64,000 nucleotides of DNA, from the NCBI GenBank assembly GCA_946800325.1, contig CAMPEJ010000004.1:1-64000 (forward strand), given 5' to 3'. Source of the stretch: Luzula sylvatica (taxonomy: Eukaryota > Streptophyta > Magnoliopsida > Poales > Juncaceae). The translations under genes were made by a program, and so were the position numbers. Shown piece by piece: positions 1-12,627 of the stretch. Within the stretch, counting starts at the first letter, position 1, and every line of letters begins with the position of its first letter. Below the pieces are notes generated by a model. That model searched no databases. It saw only the letters and a program-made list of their open reading frames with translations, and was not told the origin of the DNA.

Positions 1-1735
1 TATGTGGTACAAGATACGATTCAAATGATCTCAAAATACGTTATTTGAACTCCCCAAAGCATAAACAGATTGTTTTGAACCGAAAAACAAACATTCTTAG
101 TGTTTGTAAATTTTGGTGAAATGTTATGTGGTAAAAGATACGATTCAAATGATCTCAAAATACGTTATTTGAACTCCCCAAAACATAAACAGATTGTTTT
201 GAATCGAAAAACAAACTTTCGTAGTGTTTGTAAATTTTGGTGAAATGTTATGTGGTACAAGATACGATTCAAATGATCTCAAAATACGTTATTTGAACTC
301 CCCAAAGCATAAACAAATTGTTTTGAATCGAAAAACAAACTTTCTTAGTGTTTGTAAATTTTGGTAAAATGTTATGTGGTAAAAGATACGATTCAAATGA
401 TCTCAAAATATGTTATTTGAACTACCCAAAGCATAAACAGATTGTTTTGAATAGAAAAACAAACTTTCTTAGTGTTTGTAAATTTTGGTGAAATGTTATG
501 TGGTAAAAGATACGATTCAAATGATCTCAAAATACGTTATTTGAACTCCCCAAAGCATAAACAGATTGTTTTGAATCGAAAAACAAACTTTCTTAGTGTT
601 TGTAAATTTTGGTGAAATGTTATGTGGTAAAAGATACGATTCGAATGATCTAAAAATATGTTATTTGAACTCCCCAAAGCATAAACAAATTGTTTTGAAT
701 CGAAAAACAAACTTTCGTAGTGTTTGTAAATTTTGGTGAAATGTTATGTAGTAAAAGATACGATTCCAATGATCTCAAAATACGTTATTTGAACTCCCCA
801 AAGCATAAACAAATTGTTTTGAATCGAAAAACAAACTTTCTTAGTGTTTGTAAATTTTGGTAAAATGTTATGTGGTAAAAGATACGATTCAAATGATCTC
901 AAAATACGTTATTTGAACTACCCAAAGCATAAACAGATTGTTTTGAATCGAAAAACAAACTTTCTTAGTGTTTGTAAATTTTGGTGAAATGTTATGTGGT
1001 AAAAGATACGATTCAAATGATCTCAAAATACGTTATTTGAACTCCCCAAAGCATAAACAGATTGTTTTGAATCGAAAAACAAACTTTCTTAGTGTTTAAA
1101 ATTTTGGTGAAATGTTATGTAGTAAAAGATACGATTCAAATGATCTCAAAATACGTTATTTGAACTCCCCAAAGCATAAACAGATTGTTTTGAATCGAAA
1201 AACAAACTTTCTTACTGTTTGTAAATTTTGGTGAAATGTTATGTGGTAAAAGATATGATTCGAATGATCTAAAAATATGTTATTTGAACTCCCCAAAGCA
1301 TAAACAAATTGTTTTGAATCGAAAAACAAACTTTCTTATTGTTTGTAAATTTTGGTGAAATGTTATGTAGTAAAAGATACGATTCAAATGATCTCAAAAT
1401 ACGTTATTTGAACTCCCCAAAGCATAAACAGATTGTTTTGAATCGAAAAACAAACTTTCTTAGTGTTTGTAAATTTGGGTGAAATGTTATGTGGTAAAAG
1501 ATACGATTCAAATGATCTCAAAATACATTATTTGAACTCCCCAAAGCATAAACAAATTGTTTTGAATCGAAAAACAAACTTTCTTAGTGTTTGTAAATTT
1601 TGGTAAAATGTTATGTGGTAAAATATACGATTCAAATGATCTCAAAATACGTTATTTGAACTCCCCAAAGCATAAACAGATTGTTTTGAATCGAAAAACA
1701 AACTTTCTTAGTGTTTGTAAATTTTGGTGAAATGT
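1..1735 (+). repeat. Block A, copy 1 (continues off the left edge)
   Basis: This stretch aligns with 7321-9055 at a constant offset of 7320 bp. Shared markers include GGTACAAG at 6 and 254, TTTCGTAG near 217, the TCGAATGATC variant at 641, the 1-bp-deleted junction near 1095, AATTTGGGTG near 1477 and AAAATATACG near 1621. Private changes exist, such as ACATTCTTAG and GAACCG near 80-95. Similarity begins at base 1, so the copied segment probably extends left of the window. Confidence 0.85.
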
Positions 1736-2200
1736 TATGTAGTAAAAGATACGATTCAAATGATCTCAAAATACGTTATTTGAACTCCCCAAAGCATAAA
1801 CAGATTGTTTTGAATCGAAAAACAAACTTTCGTAGTGTTTGTAAATTTTGGTGAAATGTTATGTGGTACAAGATACGATTCAAATGATCTCAAAATACGT
1901 TATTTGAACTCCCCAAAGCATAAACAAATTGTTTTGAATCGAAAAACAAACTTTCTTAGTGTTTGTAAATTTTGGTAAAATGTTATGTGGTAAAAGATAC
2001 GATTCAAATGATCTCAAAATATGTTATTTGAACTACCCAAAGCATAAACAGATTGTTTTGAATAGAAAAACAAACTTTCTTAGTGTTTGTAAATTTTGGT
2101 GAAATGTTATGTGGTAAAAGATACGATTCAAATGATCTCAAAATACGTTATTTGAACTCCCCAAAGCATAAACAGATTGTTTTGAATCGAAAAACAAACT
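330..2200 (+). repeat. 21-monomer HOR (2603 bp), copy 1
   Basis: It matches 2933-4803 at an offset of 2603 bp (21 x 124 minus 1). Matching markers: GAATAG near 450/3053, TCGAATGATC 641/3244, deleted junction 1092/3695, TTTCTTACTG near 1211/3814, AATATACG near 1624/4227 and GGTACAAG 1865/4468. The single missing base is the deletion carried inside the unit. Confidence 0.85.
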
Positions 2201-2928
2201 TTCTTAGTGTTTGTAAATTTGGGTGAAATGTTATGTGGTAAAAGATACGATTCAAATGATCTCAAAATACATTATTTGAACTCCCCAAAGCATAAACAAA
2301 TTGTTTTGAATCGAAAAACAAACTTTCTTAGTGTTTGTAAATTTTGGTAAAATGTTATGTGGTAAAATATACGATTCAAATGATCTCAAAATACGTTATT
2401 TGAACTCCCCAAAGCATAAACAGATTGTTTTGAATCGAAAAACAAACTTTCTTAGTGTTTGTAAATTTTGGTGAAATGTTATGTAGTAAAAGATACGATT
2501 CAAATGATCTCAAAATACGTTATTTGAACTCCCCAAAGCATAAACAGATTGTTTTGAATCGAAAAACAAACTTTCGTAGTGTTTGTAAATTTTGGTGAAA
2601 TGTTATGTGGTACAAGATACGATTCAAATGATCTCAAAATACGTTATTTGAACTCCCCAAAGCATAAACAAATTGTTTTGAATCGAAAAACAAACTTTCT
2701 TAGTGTTTGTAAATTTTGGTAAAATGTTATGTGGTAAAAGATACGATTCAAATGATCTCAAAATATGTTATTTGAACTACCCAAAGCATAAACAGATTGT
2801 TTTGAATAGAAAAACAAACTTTCTTAGTGTTTGTAAATTTTGGTGAAATGTTATGTGGTAAAAGATACGATTCAAATGATCTCAAAATACGTTATTTGAA
2901 CTCCCCAAAGCATAAACAGATTGTTTTG
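1441..2928 (+). repeat. Tandem pair of a 6-monomer unit (744 bp)
   Basis: Two adjacent copies, about 1441-2184 and 2185-2928. The marker order in each is AATTTGGG (1477/2221), AAAATATACG (near 1621/2365), TAGTAAAAG (near 1740/2484), TTTCGTAG, GGTACAAG (1865/2609) and GAATAG (near 2062/2806). The pair sits within and across the larger 2603-bp repeat, so it is a younger local duplication or the edge of one. Confidence 0.8.
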
Positions 2929-2932
2929 AATC

Positions 2933-4803
2933 GAAAAACAAACTTTCTTAGTGTTTGTAAATTTTGGTAAAATGTTATGTGGTAAAAGATACGATTCAAA
3001 TGATCTCAAAATATGTTATTTGAACTACCCAAAGCATAAACAGATTGTTTTGAATAGAAAAACAAACTTTCTTAGTGTTTGTAAATTTTGGTGAAATGTT
3101 ATGTGGTAAAAGATACGATTCAAATGATCTCAAAATACGTTATTTGAACTCCCCAAAGCATAAACAGATTGTTTTGAATCGAAAAACAAACTTTCTTAGT
3201 GTTTGTAAATTTTGGTGAAATGTTATGTGGTATAAGATACGATTCGAATGATCTAAAAATATGTTATTTGAACTCCCCAAAGCATAAACAAATTGTTTTG
3301 AATCGAAAAACAAACTTTCGTAGTGTTTGTAAATTTTGGTGAAATGTTATGTAGTAAAAGATACGATTCCAATGATCTCAAAATACGTTATTTGAACTCC
3401 CCAAAGCATAAACAAATTGTTTTGAATCGAAAAACAAACTTTCTTAGTGTTTGTAAATTTTGGTAAAATGTTATGTGGTAAAAGATACGATTCAAATGAT
3501 CTCAAAATACGTTATTTGAACTACCCAAAGCATAAACAGATTGTTTTGAATCGAAAAACAAACTTTCTTAGTGTTTGTAAATTTTGGTGAAATGTTATGT
3601 GGTAAAAGATACGATTCAAATGATCTCAAAATACGTTATTTGAACTCCCCAAAGCATAAACAGATTGTTTTGAATCGAAAAACAAACTTTCTTAGTGTTT
3701 AAAATTTTGGTGAAATGTTATGTAGTAAAAGATACGATTCAAATGATCTCAAAATACGTTATTTGAACTCCCCAAAGCATAAACAGATTGTTTTGAATCG
3801 AAAAACAAACTTTCTTACTGTTTGTAAATTTTGGGGAAATGTTATGTGGTAAAAGATATGATTCGAATGATCTAAAAATATGTTATTTGAACTCCCCAAA
3901 GCATAAACAAATTGTTTTGAATCGAAAAACAAACTTTCTTATTGTTTGTAAATTTTGGTGAAATGTTATGTAGTAAAAGATACGATTCAAATGATCTCAA
4001 AATACGTTATTTGAACTCCCCAAAGCATAAACAGATTGTTTTGAATCGAAAAACAAACTTTCTTAGTGTTTGTAAATTTGGGTGAAATGTTATGTGGTAA
4101 AAGATACGATTCAAATGATCTCAAAATACATTATTTGAACTCCCCAAAGCATAAACAAATTGTTTTGAATCGAAAAACAAACTTTCTTAGTGTTTGTAAA
4201 TTTTGGTAAAATGTTATGTGGTAAAATATACGATTCAAATGATCTCAAAATACGTTATTTGAACTCCCCAAAGCATAAACAGATTGTTTTGAATCGTAAA
4301 ACAAACTTTCTTAGTGTTTGTAAATTTTGGTGAAATGTTATGTAGTAAAAGATACGATTCAAATGATCTCAAAATACGTTATTTGAACTCCCCAAAGCAT
4401 AAACAGATTGTTTTGAATCGAAAAACAAACTTTCGTAGTGTTTGTAAATTTTGGTGAAATGTTATGTGGTACAAGATACGATTCAAATGATCTCAAAATA
4501 CGTTATTTGAACTCCCCAAAGCATAAACAAATTGTTTTGAATCGAAAAACAAACTTTCTTAGTGTTTGTAAATTTTGGTAAAATGTTATGTGGTAAAAGA
4601 TACGATTCAAATGATCTCAAAATATGTTATTTGAACTACCCAAAGCATAAACAGATTGTTTTGAATCGAAAAACAAACTTTCTTAGTGTTTGTAAATTTT
4701 GGTGAAATGTTATGTGGTAAAAGATACGATTCAAATGATCTCAAAATACGTTATTTGAACTCCCCAAAGCATAAACAGATTGTTTTGAATCGAAAAACAA
4801 ACT
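2933..4803 (+). repeat. 21-monomer HOR (2603 bp), copy 2
   Basis: This is the second copy of the 330-2200 block. Private differences include GGTATAAG near 3229 against GGTAAAAG, TTTGGGGAAATG near 3833 against TTTGGTGAAATG, and AATCGTAAAAC near 4295. Similarity ends where copy 1 has an AATTTGGG monomer (2221) and this copy has an ordinary one (about 4824). Confidence 0.85.
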
Positions 4804-7320
4804 TTCTTAGTGTTTGTAAATTTTGGTGAAATGTTATGTAGTAAAAGATACGATTCAAATGATCTCAAAATACGTTATTTGAACTCCCCAAAGCATAAAC
4901 AGATTGTTTTGAATCGAAAAACAAACTTTCTTAGTGTTTGTAAATTTTGGTGAAATGTTATGTCGTAAAAGATACGATTCAAATGATCTCAAAATACGTT
5001 ATTTGAACTCCCCAAAGCATAAACAGATTGTTTTGAATCGAAAAACAAACTGTCTTAGTGTTTGTAAATTTTGGTGAAATGTTATATGGAAAAAGATACG
5101 ATTCAAATGATCTCAAAATACGTTATTTGAACTCCCCAAAGAATAAACAAATTGTTTTGAATCGAAAAACAAACTTTCTTAGTGTTTGTAAATTTTGGTG
5201 AAATGTTATGTGGTAAAAGATACGATTCAAATGATCTCAAAATACGTTATTTGAACTCCCCAAAGCATAAACAGATTGTTTTGAATCGAAAAACAAACTT
5301 TCGTAGTGTTTGTAAATTTTGGTGAAATGTTATGTGGTACAAGATACGATTCAAATGATCTCAAAATACGTTATTTGAACTCCCCAAAGCATAAACAAAT
5401 TGTTTTGAATCGAAAAACAAACTTTCTTAGTGTTTGTAAATTTTGGTAAAATGTTATGTGGTAAAAGATACGATTCAAATGATCTCAAAATACGTTATTT
5501 GAACTCCCCATAGCATAAACTGATTGTTTTGAATCGAAAAACAAACTTCCTTAGTGTCTGTAAATTTTGGTGAAATGTTATGTGGTAAAAGATACGATTC
5601 AAATGATCTCAAAATACGATTCAAATGATTCAAATGATCCCACAGCATAAACAGATTGTTTTGAATCGAAAAACAAACTTTCTTAGTGTTTGTAAATTTT
5701 GGTGAAATGTTATGTAGTAAAAGATACGATTCAAATGATCTCAAAATACGTTATTTGAACTCCCCAAAGCATAAACAGATTGTTTTGAATCGAAAAACAA
5801 ACTTTCTTAGTGTTTGTAAATTTTGGTGAAATGTTATGTGGTAAAAGATACGATTCAAATGATCTCAAAATACGTTATTTGAACTCCCCAAAGCATAAAC
5901 AGATTGTTTTGAATCGAAAAACAAACTTTCTTAGTGTTTAAAATTTTGGTGAAATGTTATGTAGTAAAAGATACGATTCAAATGATCTCAAAATACGTTA
6001 TTTGAACTCCCCAAAGCATAAACAGATTGTTTTGAATCGAAAAACAAACTTTCTTAGTGTTTGTAAATTTTGGTGAAATGTTATGTCGTAAAAGATACGA
6101 TTCAAATGATCTCAAAATACGTTATTTGAACTCCCCAAAGCATAAACAGATTGTTTTGAATCGAAAAACAAACTGTCTTAGTGTTTGTAAATTTTGGTGA
6201 AATGTTATGTGGTAAAAGATACGATTCAAATGATCTCAAAATACGTTATTTGAACTCCCCAAAGCATAAACAGATTGTTTTGAATCGAAAAACAAACTTT
6301 CTTAGTGTTTGTAAATTTTGGTGAAATGTTATGTGGTAAAAGATACGATTCAAATGATCTCAAAATACGTTATTTGAACTCCCCAAAGCATAAACAGATT
6401 GTTTTGCATCGAGAAACAAACTTTCGTAGTGTTTGTAAATTTTGGTGAAATTTTATGTGGTACAAGATACGATTCAAATTATCTCAAAATACGTTATTTG
6501 AACTCCCCAAAGCATAAACAAATTGTTTTGAATCGAAAAACAAACTTTCTTAGTGTTTGTAAATTTTGGTAAAATGTTATGTGGTAAAAGATACGATTCA
6601 AATGATCTCAAAATACGTTATTTGAACTACCCAAAGCATAAACATATTGTTTCGAATCGAAAAACAAACTTTCTTAGTGTTTGTAAATTTTGGTGAAATG
6701 TTATGTGGTAAAAGATACGATTCAAATGATCTCAAAATACGTTATTTGAACTCCCCAAAGCATAAACAGATTGTTTTGAATCGAAAAACAAACTTTCTTA
6801 GTGTTTACAATTTTGGTGAAATGTTATGTGGTAAAAGATACGATTCAAATGATCTCAAAATACGTTATTTGAACTCCCCAAAGCATAAACAGATTGTTTT
6901 TAATCGAAAAACAAACTTTCTTAGTGTTTGTAAATTTTGGTGAAATGTTATGTCGTAAAAGATACGATTCAAATGATCTCAAAATACGTTATTTGAACTC
7001 CCCAAAGCATAAACAGATTGTTTTGAATCGAAAAACAAACTGTCTTAGTGTTTGTAAATTTTGGTGAAATGTTATATGGAAAAAGATACGATTCAAATGA
7101 TCTCAAAATACGTTATTTGAACTCCCCAAAGCATAAACAAATTGTTTTGAATCAAAAAACAAACTTTCTTAGTGTTTGTAAATTTTGGTGAAATGTTATG
7201 TGGTAAAAGATACGATTCAAATGATCTCAAAATACGTTATTTGAACTCCCCAAAGCATAAACAGATTGTTTTGAATCGAAAAACAATCTTTCGTAGTGTT
7301 TGTAAATTTTGGTGAAATGT
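4804..7320 (+). repeat. Mixed satellite segment with the TGTCG / CTGTC / ATATGGA monomer triad
   Basis: A three-monomer signature (TATGTCGTAAAAG, then AAACTGTCTTAG, then TATATGGAAAAAG) occurs at 4961-5090 and again at 6951-7080, offset 1990 bp. The first two markers also occur near 6084-6180, without the third. Similarity of 4961-5385 to 6951-7375 continues through a TTTCGTAG and a GGTACAAG monomer. The segment includes the oldest-looking +8 monomer (5.6 kb), a deleted junction near 5937, and private substitutions such as TTGCATCGAG near 6405. Confidence 0.75.
5615..5640 (+). repeat. +8-bp variant monomer (132 bp), site 1
   Basis: The usual TTATTTGAACTC after AATACG is replaced by a second and third run of ATTCAAATG, adding 8 bp. 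It looks like a slip or template switch from the second ATACG back to the upstream ATACGATTCAAATGAT. This copy has private changes around it (CCCACAGC, CCATAGC at about 5509, AAACTGATTG), so it has diverged from the three other copies. Confidence 0.85.
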
Positions 7321-7380
7321 TATGTGGTACAAGATACGATTCAAATGATCTCAAAATACGTTATTTGAACTCCCCAAAGC
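6600..7380 (+). repeat. Segment shared by three places, copy 1
   Basis: It matches about 13045-13825 (offset 6445) and about 20358-21138 (a further 7313). The diagnostic order is TTTACAATTTTGG (near 6804/13249/20562), GTTTTTAATCG (near 6895), TATGTCG (6951/13396/20709), CTGTC, ATATGGA and TTTCGTAG. It ties the 1-9 kb domain to the 11-25 kb domain. Confidence 0.75.
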
Positions 7381-9055
7381 ATATACAGATTGTTTTGAAT
7401 CGAAAAACAAACTTTCTTAGTGTTTGTAAATTTTGGTGAAATGTTATGTGGTAAAAGATACGATTCAAATGATCTCAAAATACGTTATTTGAACTCCCCA
7501 AAGCATAAACAGATTGTTTTGAATCGAAAAACAAACTTTCGTAGTGTTTGTAAATTTTGGTGAAATGTTGTGTGGTACAAGATACGATTCAAATGATCTC
7601 AAAATACGTTATTTGAACTCCCCAAAGCATAAACAAATTGTTTTGAATCGAAAAACAAACTTTCTTAGTGTTTGTAAATTTTGGTAAAATGTTATGTGGT
7701 AAAAGATACGATTCAAATGATCTCAAAATATGTTATTTGAACTACCCAAAGCATAAACATATTGTTTTGAATAGAAAAACAAACTTTCTTAGTGTTTGTA
7801 AATTTTGGTGAAATGTTATGTGGTAAAAGATACGATTCAAATGATCTCAAAATACGTTATTTGAACTCCCCAAAGCATAAACATATTGTTTTGAATCGAA
7901 AAACAAACTTTCTTAGTGTTTGTAAATTTTGGTGAAATGTTATGTGGTAAAAGATACGATTCGAATGATCTAAAAATATGTTATTTGAACTCCCCAAAGC
8001 ATAAACAAATTGTTTTGAATCGAAAAACAAACTTTCGTAGTGTTTGTAAATTTTGGTGAAATGTTATGTAGTAAAAGATACGATTCCAATGATCTCAAAA
8101 TACGTTATTTGAACTCCCCAAAGCATAAACAAATTATTTTGAATCGAAAAACAAACTTTCTTAGTGTTTGTAAATTTTGGTAAAATGTAGTGTGGTAAAA
8201 GATACGATTCAAATGATCTCAAAATACGTTATTTGAACTACCCAAAGCATAAACAGATTGTTTTGAATCGAAAAACAAACTTTCTTAGTGTTTGTAAATT
8301 TTGGTGAAATGTTATGTGGTAAAAGATACGATTCAAATGATCTCAAAATACGTTATTTGAACTCCCCAAAGCATAAACAGATTGTTTTGAATCGAAAAAC
8401 AAACTTTCTTAGTGTTTCAAATTTTGGTGAAATGTTATGTAGTAAAAGATACGATTCAAATGATCTCAAAATACGTTATTTGAACTCTCCAAAGCATAAA
8501 CAGATTGTTTTGAATCAAAAAACAAACTTTCTTGCTGTTTGTAAATTTTGGTGAAATGTTATGTGGTAAAAGATACGATTCGAATGATCTAAAAATATGT
8601 TATTTGAACTCCCCAAAGCATAAACAAATTGTTTTGAATCGAAAAACAAACTTTCTTAGTGTTTGTAAATTTTGGTGAAATGTTATGTAGTAAAAGATAC
8701 GATTCAAATGATCTCAAAATACGTTATTTGAACTCCCCAAAGCGTAAACAGATTGTTTTGAATCGAAAAACAAACTTTCTTAGTGTTTGTAAATTTGGGT
8801 GAAATGTTATGTGGTAAAAGATACGATTCAAATGATCTCAAAATACATTATTTGAACTCCCCAAAGCATAAACAAATTGTTTTGAATCGATAAACAAACT
8901 TTCTTAGTGTTTGTAAATTTTGGTAAAATGTTATGTGGTAAAATATACGATTCAAATGATCTCAAAATACGTTATTTGAACTCCCCAAAGCATAAACAGA
9001 TTGTTTTGAATCGAAAAACAAACTTTCTTAGTGTTTGTAAATTTTGGTGAAATGT
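7321..9055 (+). repeat. Block A, copy 2
   Basis: This copy lies 7320 bp after copy 1, which equals 59 monomers plus 4 bp. The 4 bp are explained by one +8 variant near 5.6 kb and four 1-bp deletions in between. Private changes in this copy include TGTTGTGTGG near 7567, ATGTAGTGTGG near 8186, TTTCTTGCTG near 8530 and AGCGTAAAC near 8742. The deletion junction at 1095 is here TTTCAAATTTT (near 8417), so the copies have diverged since duplication. Confidence 0.85.
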
Positions 9056-9375
9056 TATGTGGTAAAAGAAACGATTCTAATGATCTCAAAATACGTTATT
9101 TGAACTCCCCAAAGCATAAACAAATTGTTTTGAATCGATAAACAAACTTTCTTAGTGTTTGTAAATTTTGGTAAAATGTTATGTGGTAAAATATACGATT
9201 CAAATGATCTCAAAATACGTTATTTGAACACCCCAAAGCATAAACAGATTGTTTTGAATCGGAAAACAAACTTTCTTAGTGTTTGTAAATTTTGGTGAAA
9301 TGTTATGTGGTAAAAGAAACGATTCTAATGATCTCAAAATACGTTATTTGAACTCCCCAAAGCATAAACAAATTG
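8880..9375 (+). repeat. Tandem dimer duplication (248 bp x 2)
   Basis: AAACGATTCTAATG occurs at 9069 and 9317, and the AATCGATAAACAAAC monomer near 8887 recurs near 9135, both 248 bp (two monomers) apart. This is a local two-monomer duplication. The same AAACGATTCT variant is found again near 11.55, 16.63, 18.24 and 18.86 kb. Confidence 0.75.
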
Positions 9376-11030
9376 TTTTGAATCGAAAAACAAACTTTCT
9401 TAGTGTTTGTAAATTTTGGTAAAATGTTATGTGGTAAAAGATACGATTCAAATGATATCAAAATACGTTATTTGAACTCCCCAAAGCATAAACAGATTGT
9501 TTTGAATCGAAAAACCAACTTTCTTAGTGTTTGTAAATTTTGGTGAAATGTTATGTGGTAAAAGATACGATTCAAATGATCTCAAAATACGTTATTTGAA
9601 CTCCCCAAAGCATAAACAGATTGTTTTGAATCGAAAAACAAACTTTCTTAGTGTTTGTAAATTTTTGTGAAATGTTATGTGGTAAAAGATACGATTCAAA
9701 TGATCTCAAAATACGTTATTTGAACTCCCCAAAGCATAAACAGATTGTTTTGAATCGAAAAACAAACTTTCTTAGTGTTTGTAAATTTTGTTGAAATGTT
9801 ATGTGGTAAAAGATACGATTCAAATGATCTCAAAATACGTTATTTGAACTCCCCAAAGCATAAACAGATTGTTTTGAATCGAAAAACAAACTTTCTTAGT
9901 GTTTGTAAATTTTGGTGAAATGTTATGTGGCAAAAGATACGATTCAAATGATCTCAAAATACGTTATTTCAACTCCCCAAAGCATAAACAGATTGTTTTG
10001 AATCGAAAAACAAACTTTCTTAGTGTTTGTAAATTTTGGTGAAATGTTATGTGGTAGAAGATACGATTCAAATGATCTCAAAATACGTTATTTGAACTCC
10101 CCAAAGCATAAACAGATTGTTTTGAATCAAAAAACAAACTTTCGTAGTGTGTGTAAATTTTGGTGAAATGTTATGTGGTAAAAGATACGATTCAAATGAT
10201 CTCAAAATATGTTATTTGAACTACCCAAAGCATAAACAGATTGTTTTGAATAGAAAAACAAACTTTCTTAGTGTTTGTAAATTTTGGTGAAATGTTATAT
10301 GGTAAAAGATACGATTCAAATGATCTCAAAATACGTTATTTGAACTCCCCAAAGCATAAACAGATTGTTTTGAATCGAAAAACAAACTTTCTTAGTGTTT
10401 GTAAATTTTGGTGAAATGTTATGTGGTAAAAGATACGATTCGAATAATCTAAAAATACGTTATTTGAACTCCCCAAAGCATAAACAAATTGTTTTGAATC
10501 GAAAAACAAACTTTCTTAGTGTTTGTAAATTTTGGTGAAATGTTATGTAGTAAAAGATACGATTCCAATGATCTCAAAATACGTTATTTTAACTCCCCAA
10601 AGCATAAACAGATTGTTTTGAATCGAAAAACAAACTTTCTTAGTGTTTGTAAATTTTGGTAAAATGTTATGTGGTAAAAGATACAATTCAAATGATCTCA
10701 AAATACGTTATTTGAACTCCCCAAAGCATAAACAGATTGTTTTGAATCGAAAAACCAACTTTCTTAGTGTTTGTAAATTTTGGTGAAATGTTATGTGGTA
10801 AAAGATACGATTCAAATGATCTCAAAATACGTTATTTGAACTCCCCAAAGCATAAACAGATTGTTTTGAATCGAAAAACAAACTTTCTTAGTGATTAAAA
10901 TTTTGGTGAAATGTTATGTAGTAAAAGATACGATTCAAATGATCTCAAAATACGTTATTTGAACTCCCCAAAGCATAAATAGATTGTTTTGAATCGAAAA
11001 ACAAACTTTCGTAGTGTTTGTAAATTTTGG
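9376..11030 (+). repeat. Satellite monomers without an assigned higher-order unit
   Basis: The 124-bp monomers continue without break, but I could not place this stretch in a repeated block as a whole. Part of it (about 10380-10910) resembles 14347-14877 at offset 3967, sharing TCGAATAATCTAAAAATA and AAACCAACTTTC. Private variants are scattered, such as TTTTTGTGAAATG near 9665, TTATTTCAACTCC near 9965, GGTAGAAG near 10053 and GTGTGTAAATT near 10147. Nothing other than satellite is visible. Confidence 0.7.
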
Positions 11031-12627
11031 TGAAATGTTATGTGGTAAAAGATACGATTCAAATGATCTAAAAATACATTATTTGAACTCCCCAAAGCAT
11101 AAACAAATTGTTTTGAATCGAAAAACAAACTTTCTTATTGTTTGTAAATTTTGGTAAAATGTTATGTGGCAAAAGATACGATTCAAATGATCTCAAAATA
11201 CGTTATTTGAACTCCCCAAAGCATAAACAGATTGTTTTGAATCGAAAAACAAACTTTCGTAGTGTTTGTAAATTTTGGTGAAATGTTATGTGGTAAAAGA
11301 TACGATTCAAATGATCTCAAAATACGTTATTTGAACTCCCCAAAGCATAAACAGATTGTTTTGAATCGAAAAACAAACTTTCTTAGTGTTTGTAAATTTT
11401 GGTGAAATGTTATCTGGAAAAATATACGATTCAAATTATCTCAAAATACGTTATTTGAACTCCCCAAAGCATAAACAGATTGTTTTGAATCGAAAAACAA
11501 ACTTTCTTAGTGTTTGTAAATTTTGGTGAAATGTTATGTGGTAAAAGAAACGATTCTAATGATCTCAAAATACATTATTTGAACTCCCCAAAGCATAAAC
11601 AGATTGTTTTGAATCGAAAAACAAACTTTCTTAGTGTTTGTAAATTTTGGTGAAATTTTATGTGGTAAAAGATACGATTCAAATGATCTCAAAATACGTT
11701 ATTTGAACTCCCCAAAGCATAAACAGATTGTTTTGAATCGAAAAACAAACTTTCTTAGTGTTGGTAAATTTTGGTGAAATGTTATGTGGTAAAAGATACG
11801 ATTCAAATGATCTCAAAATACGTTATTTGAACTCCCCAAAGCATAAACATATTGTTTTGAATCGAAAAACAAACTTTCTTAGTGTTTCTAAATTTTGGTG
11901 AAATGTTATGTGGTAAAAGATACGATTCAAATGATCTGAAAATACGTTATTTGAACTCCCCAAAGCATAAACAGATTGTTTTGAATCGAAAAACAAACTG
12001 TCTTAGTGTTTGTAAATTTTTGGTGAAATGTTATCTGGAAAAAGATACGATTCAAATGATCTCAAAATACGTTATTTGAACTCCCCAAAGCATAAACAAA
12101 TTGTTTTGAATCGAAAAACAAACTTTCTTAGTGTTTGTAAATTTTGGTGAAATGTTATGTCGTAAAAGATACGATTCAAATGATCTCAAAATACGTTATT
12201 TGAACTCCCCAAAGCATAAACAGATTGTTTTGAATAGAAAAACAAACTTTCTTAGTGTTTGTAAATTTTGGTGAAATGTTATGTGGCAAAAGATACGATT
12301 CAAATGATCTCAAAATACGTTATTTGAACTCCCCAAAGCATAAACAGATTGTTTTGAATCGAAAAACAAACTTTCTTAGTGTTTGTAAATTTTGGTGAAA
12401 TGTTATGTCGTAAAAGATACGATTCAAATGATCTCAAAATACGTTATTTGAACTCCCCAAAGCATAAACAGATTGTTTTGAATAGAAAAACAAACTTTCT
12501 TAGTGTTTGTAAATTTTGGTGAAATGTTATGTGGCAAAAGATACGATTCAAATGATCTCAAAATACGTTATTTGAACTCCCCAAAGCATAAACAAATTGT
12601 TTTGAATCGAAAAACAAACTTTCTTAG

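Noticed and set aside
71..90. Promoter or terminator signals (TATA-like ATAAAC, T-runs)
   Set aside because: These occur in every monomer because the DNA is AT-rich. Nothing distinguishes one copy, and there is no gene to serve.
6647..6943. Open reading frame of 98 codons, and similar 60-89 codon frames on both strands throughout
   Set aside because: They are readings of two or three satellite monomers. They recur at every HOR copy, occur on both strands of the same DNA, depend on local 1-bp indels to stay open, and end within three monomers. There is no start context, codon bias or unique sequence.
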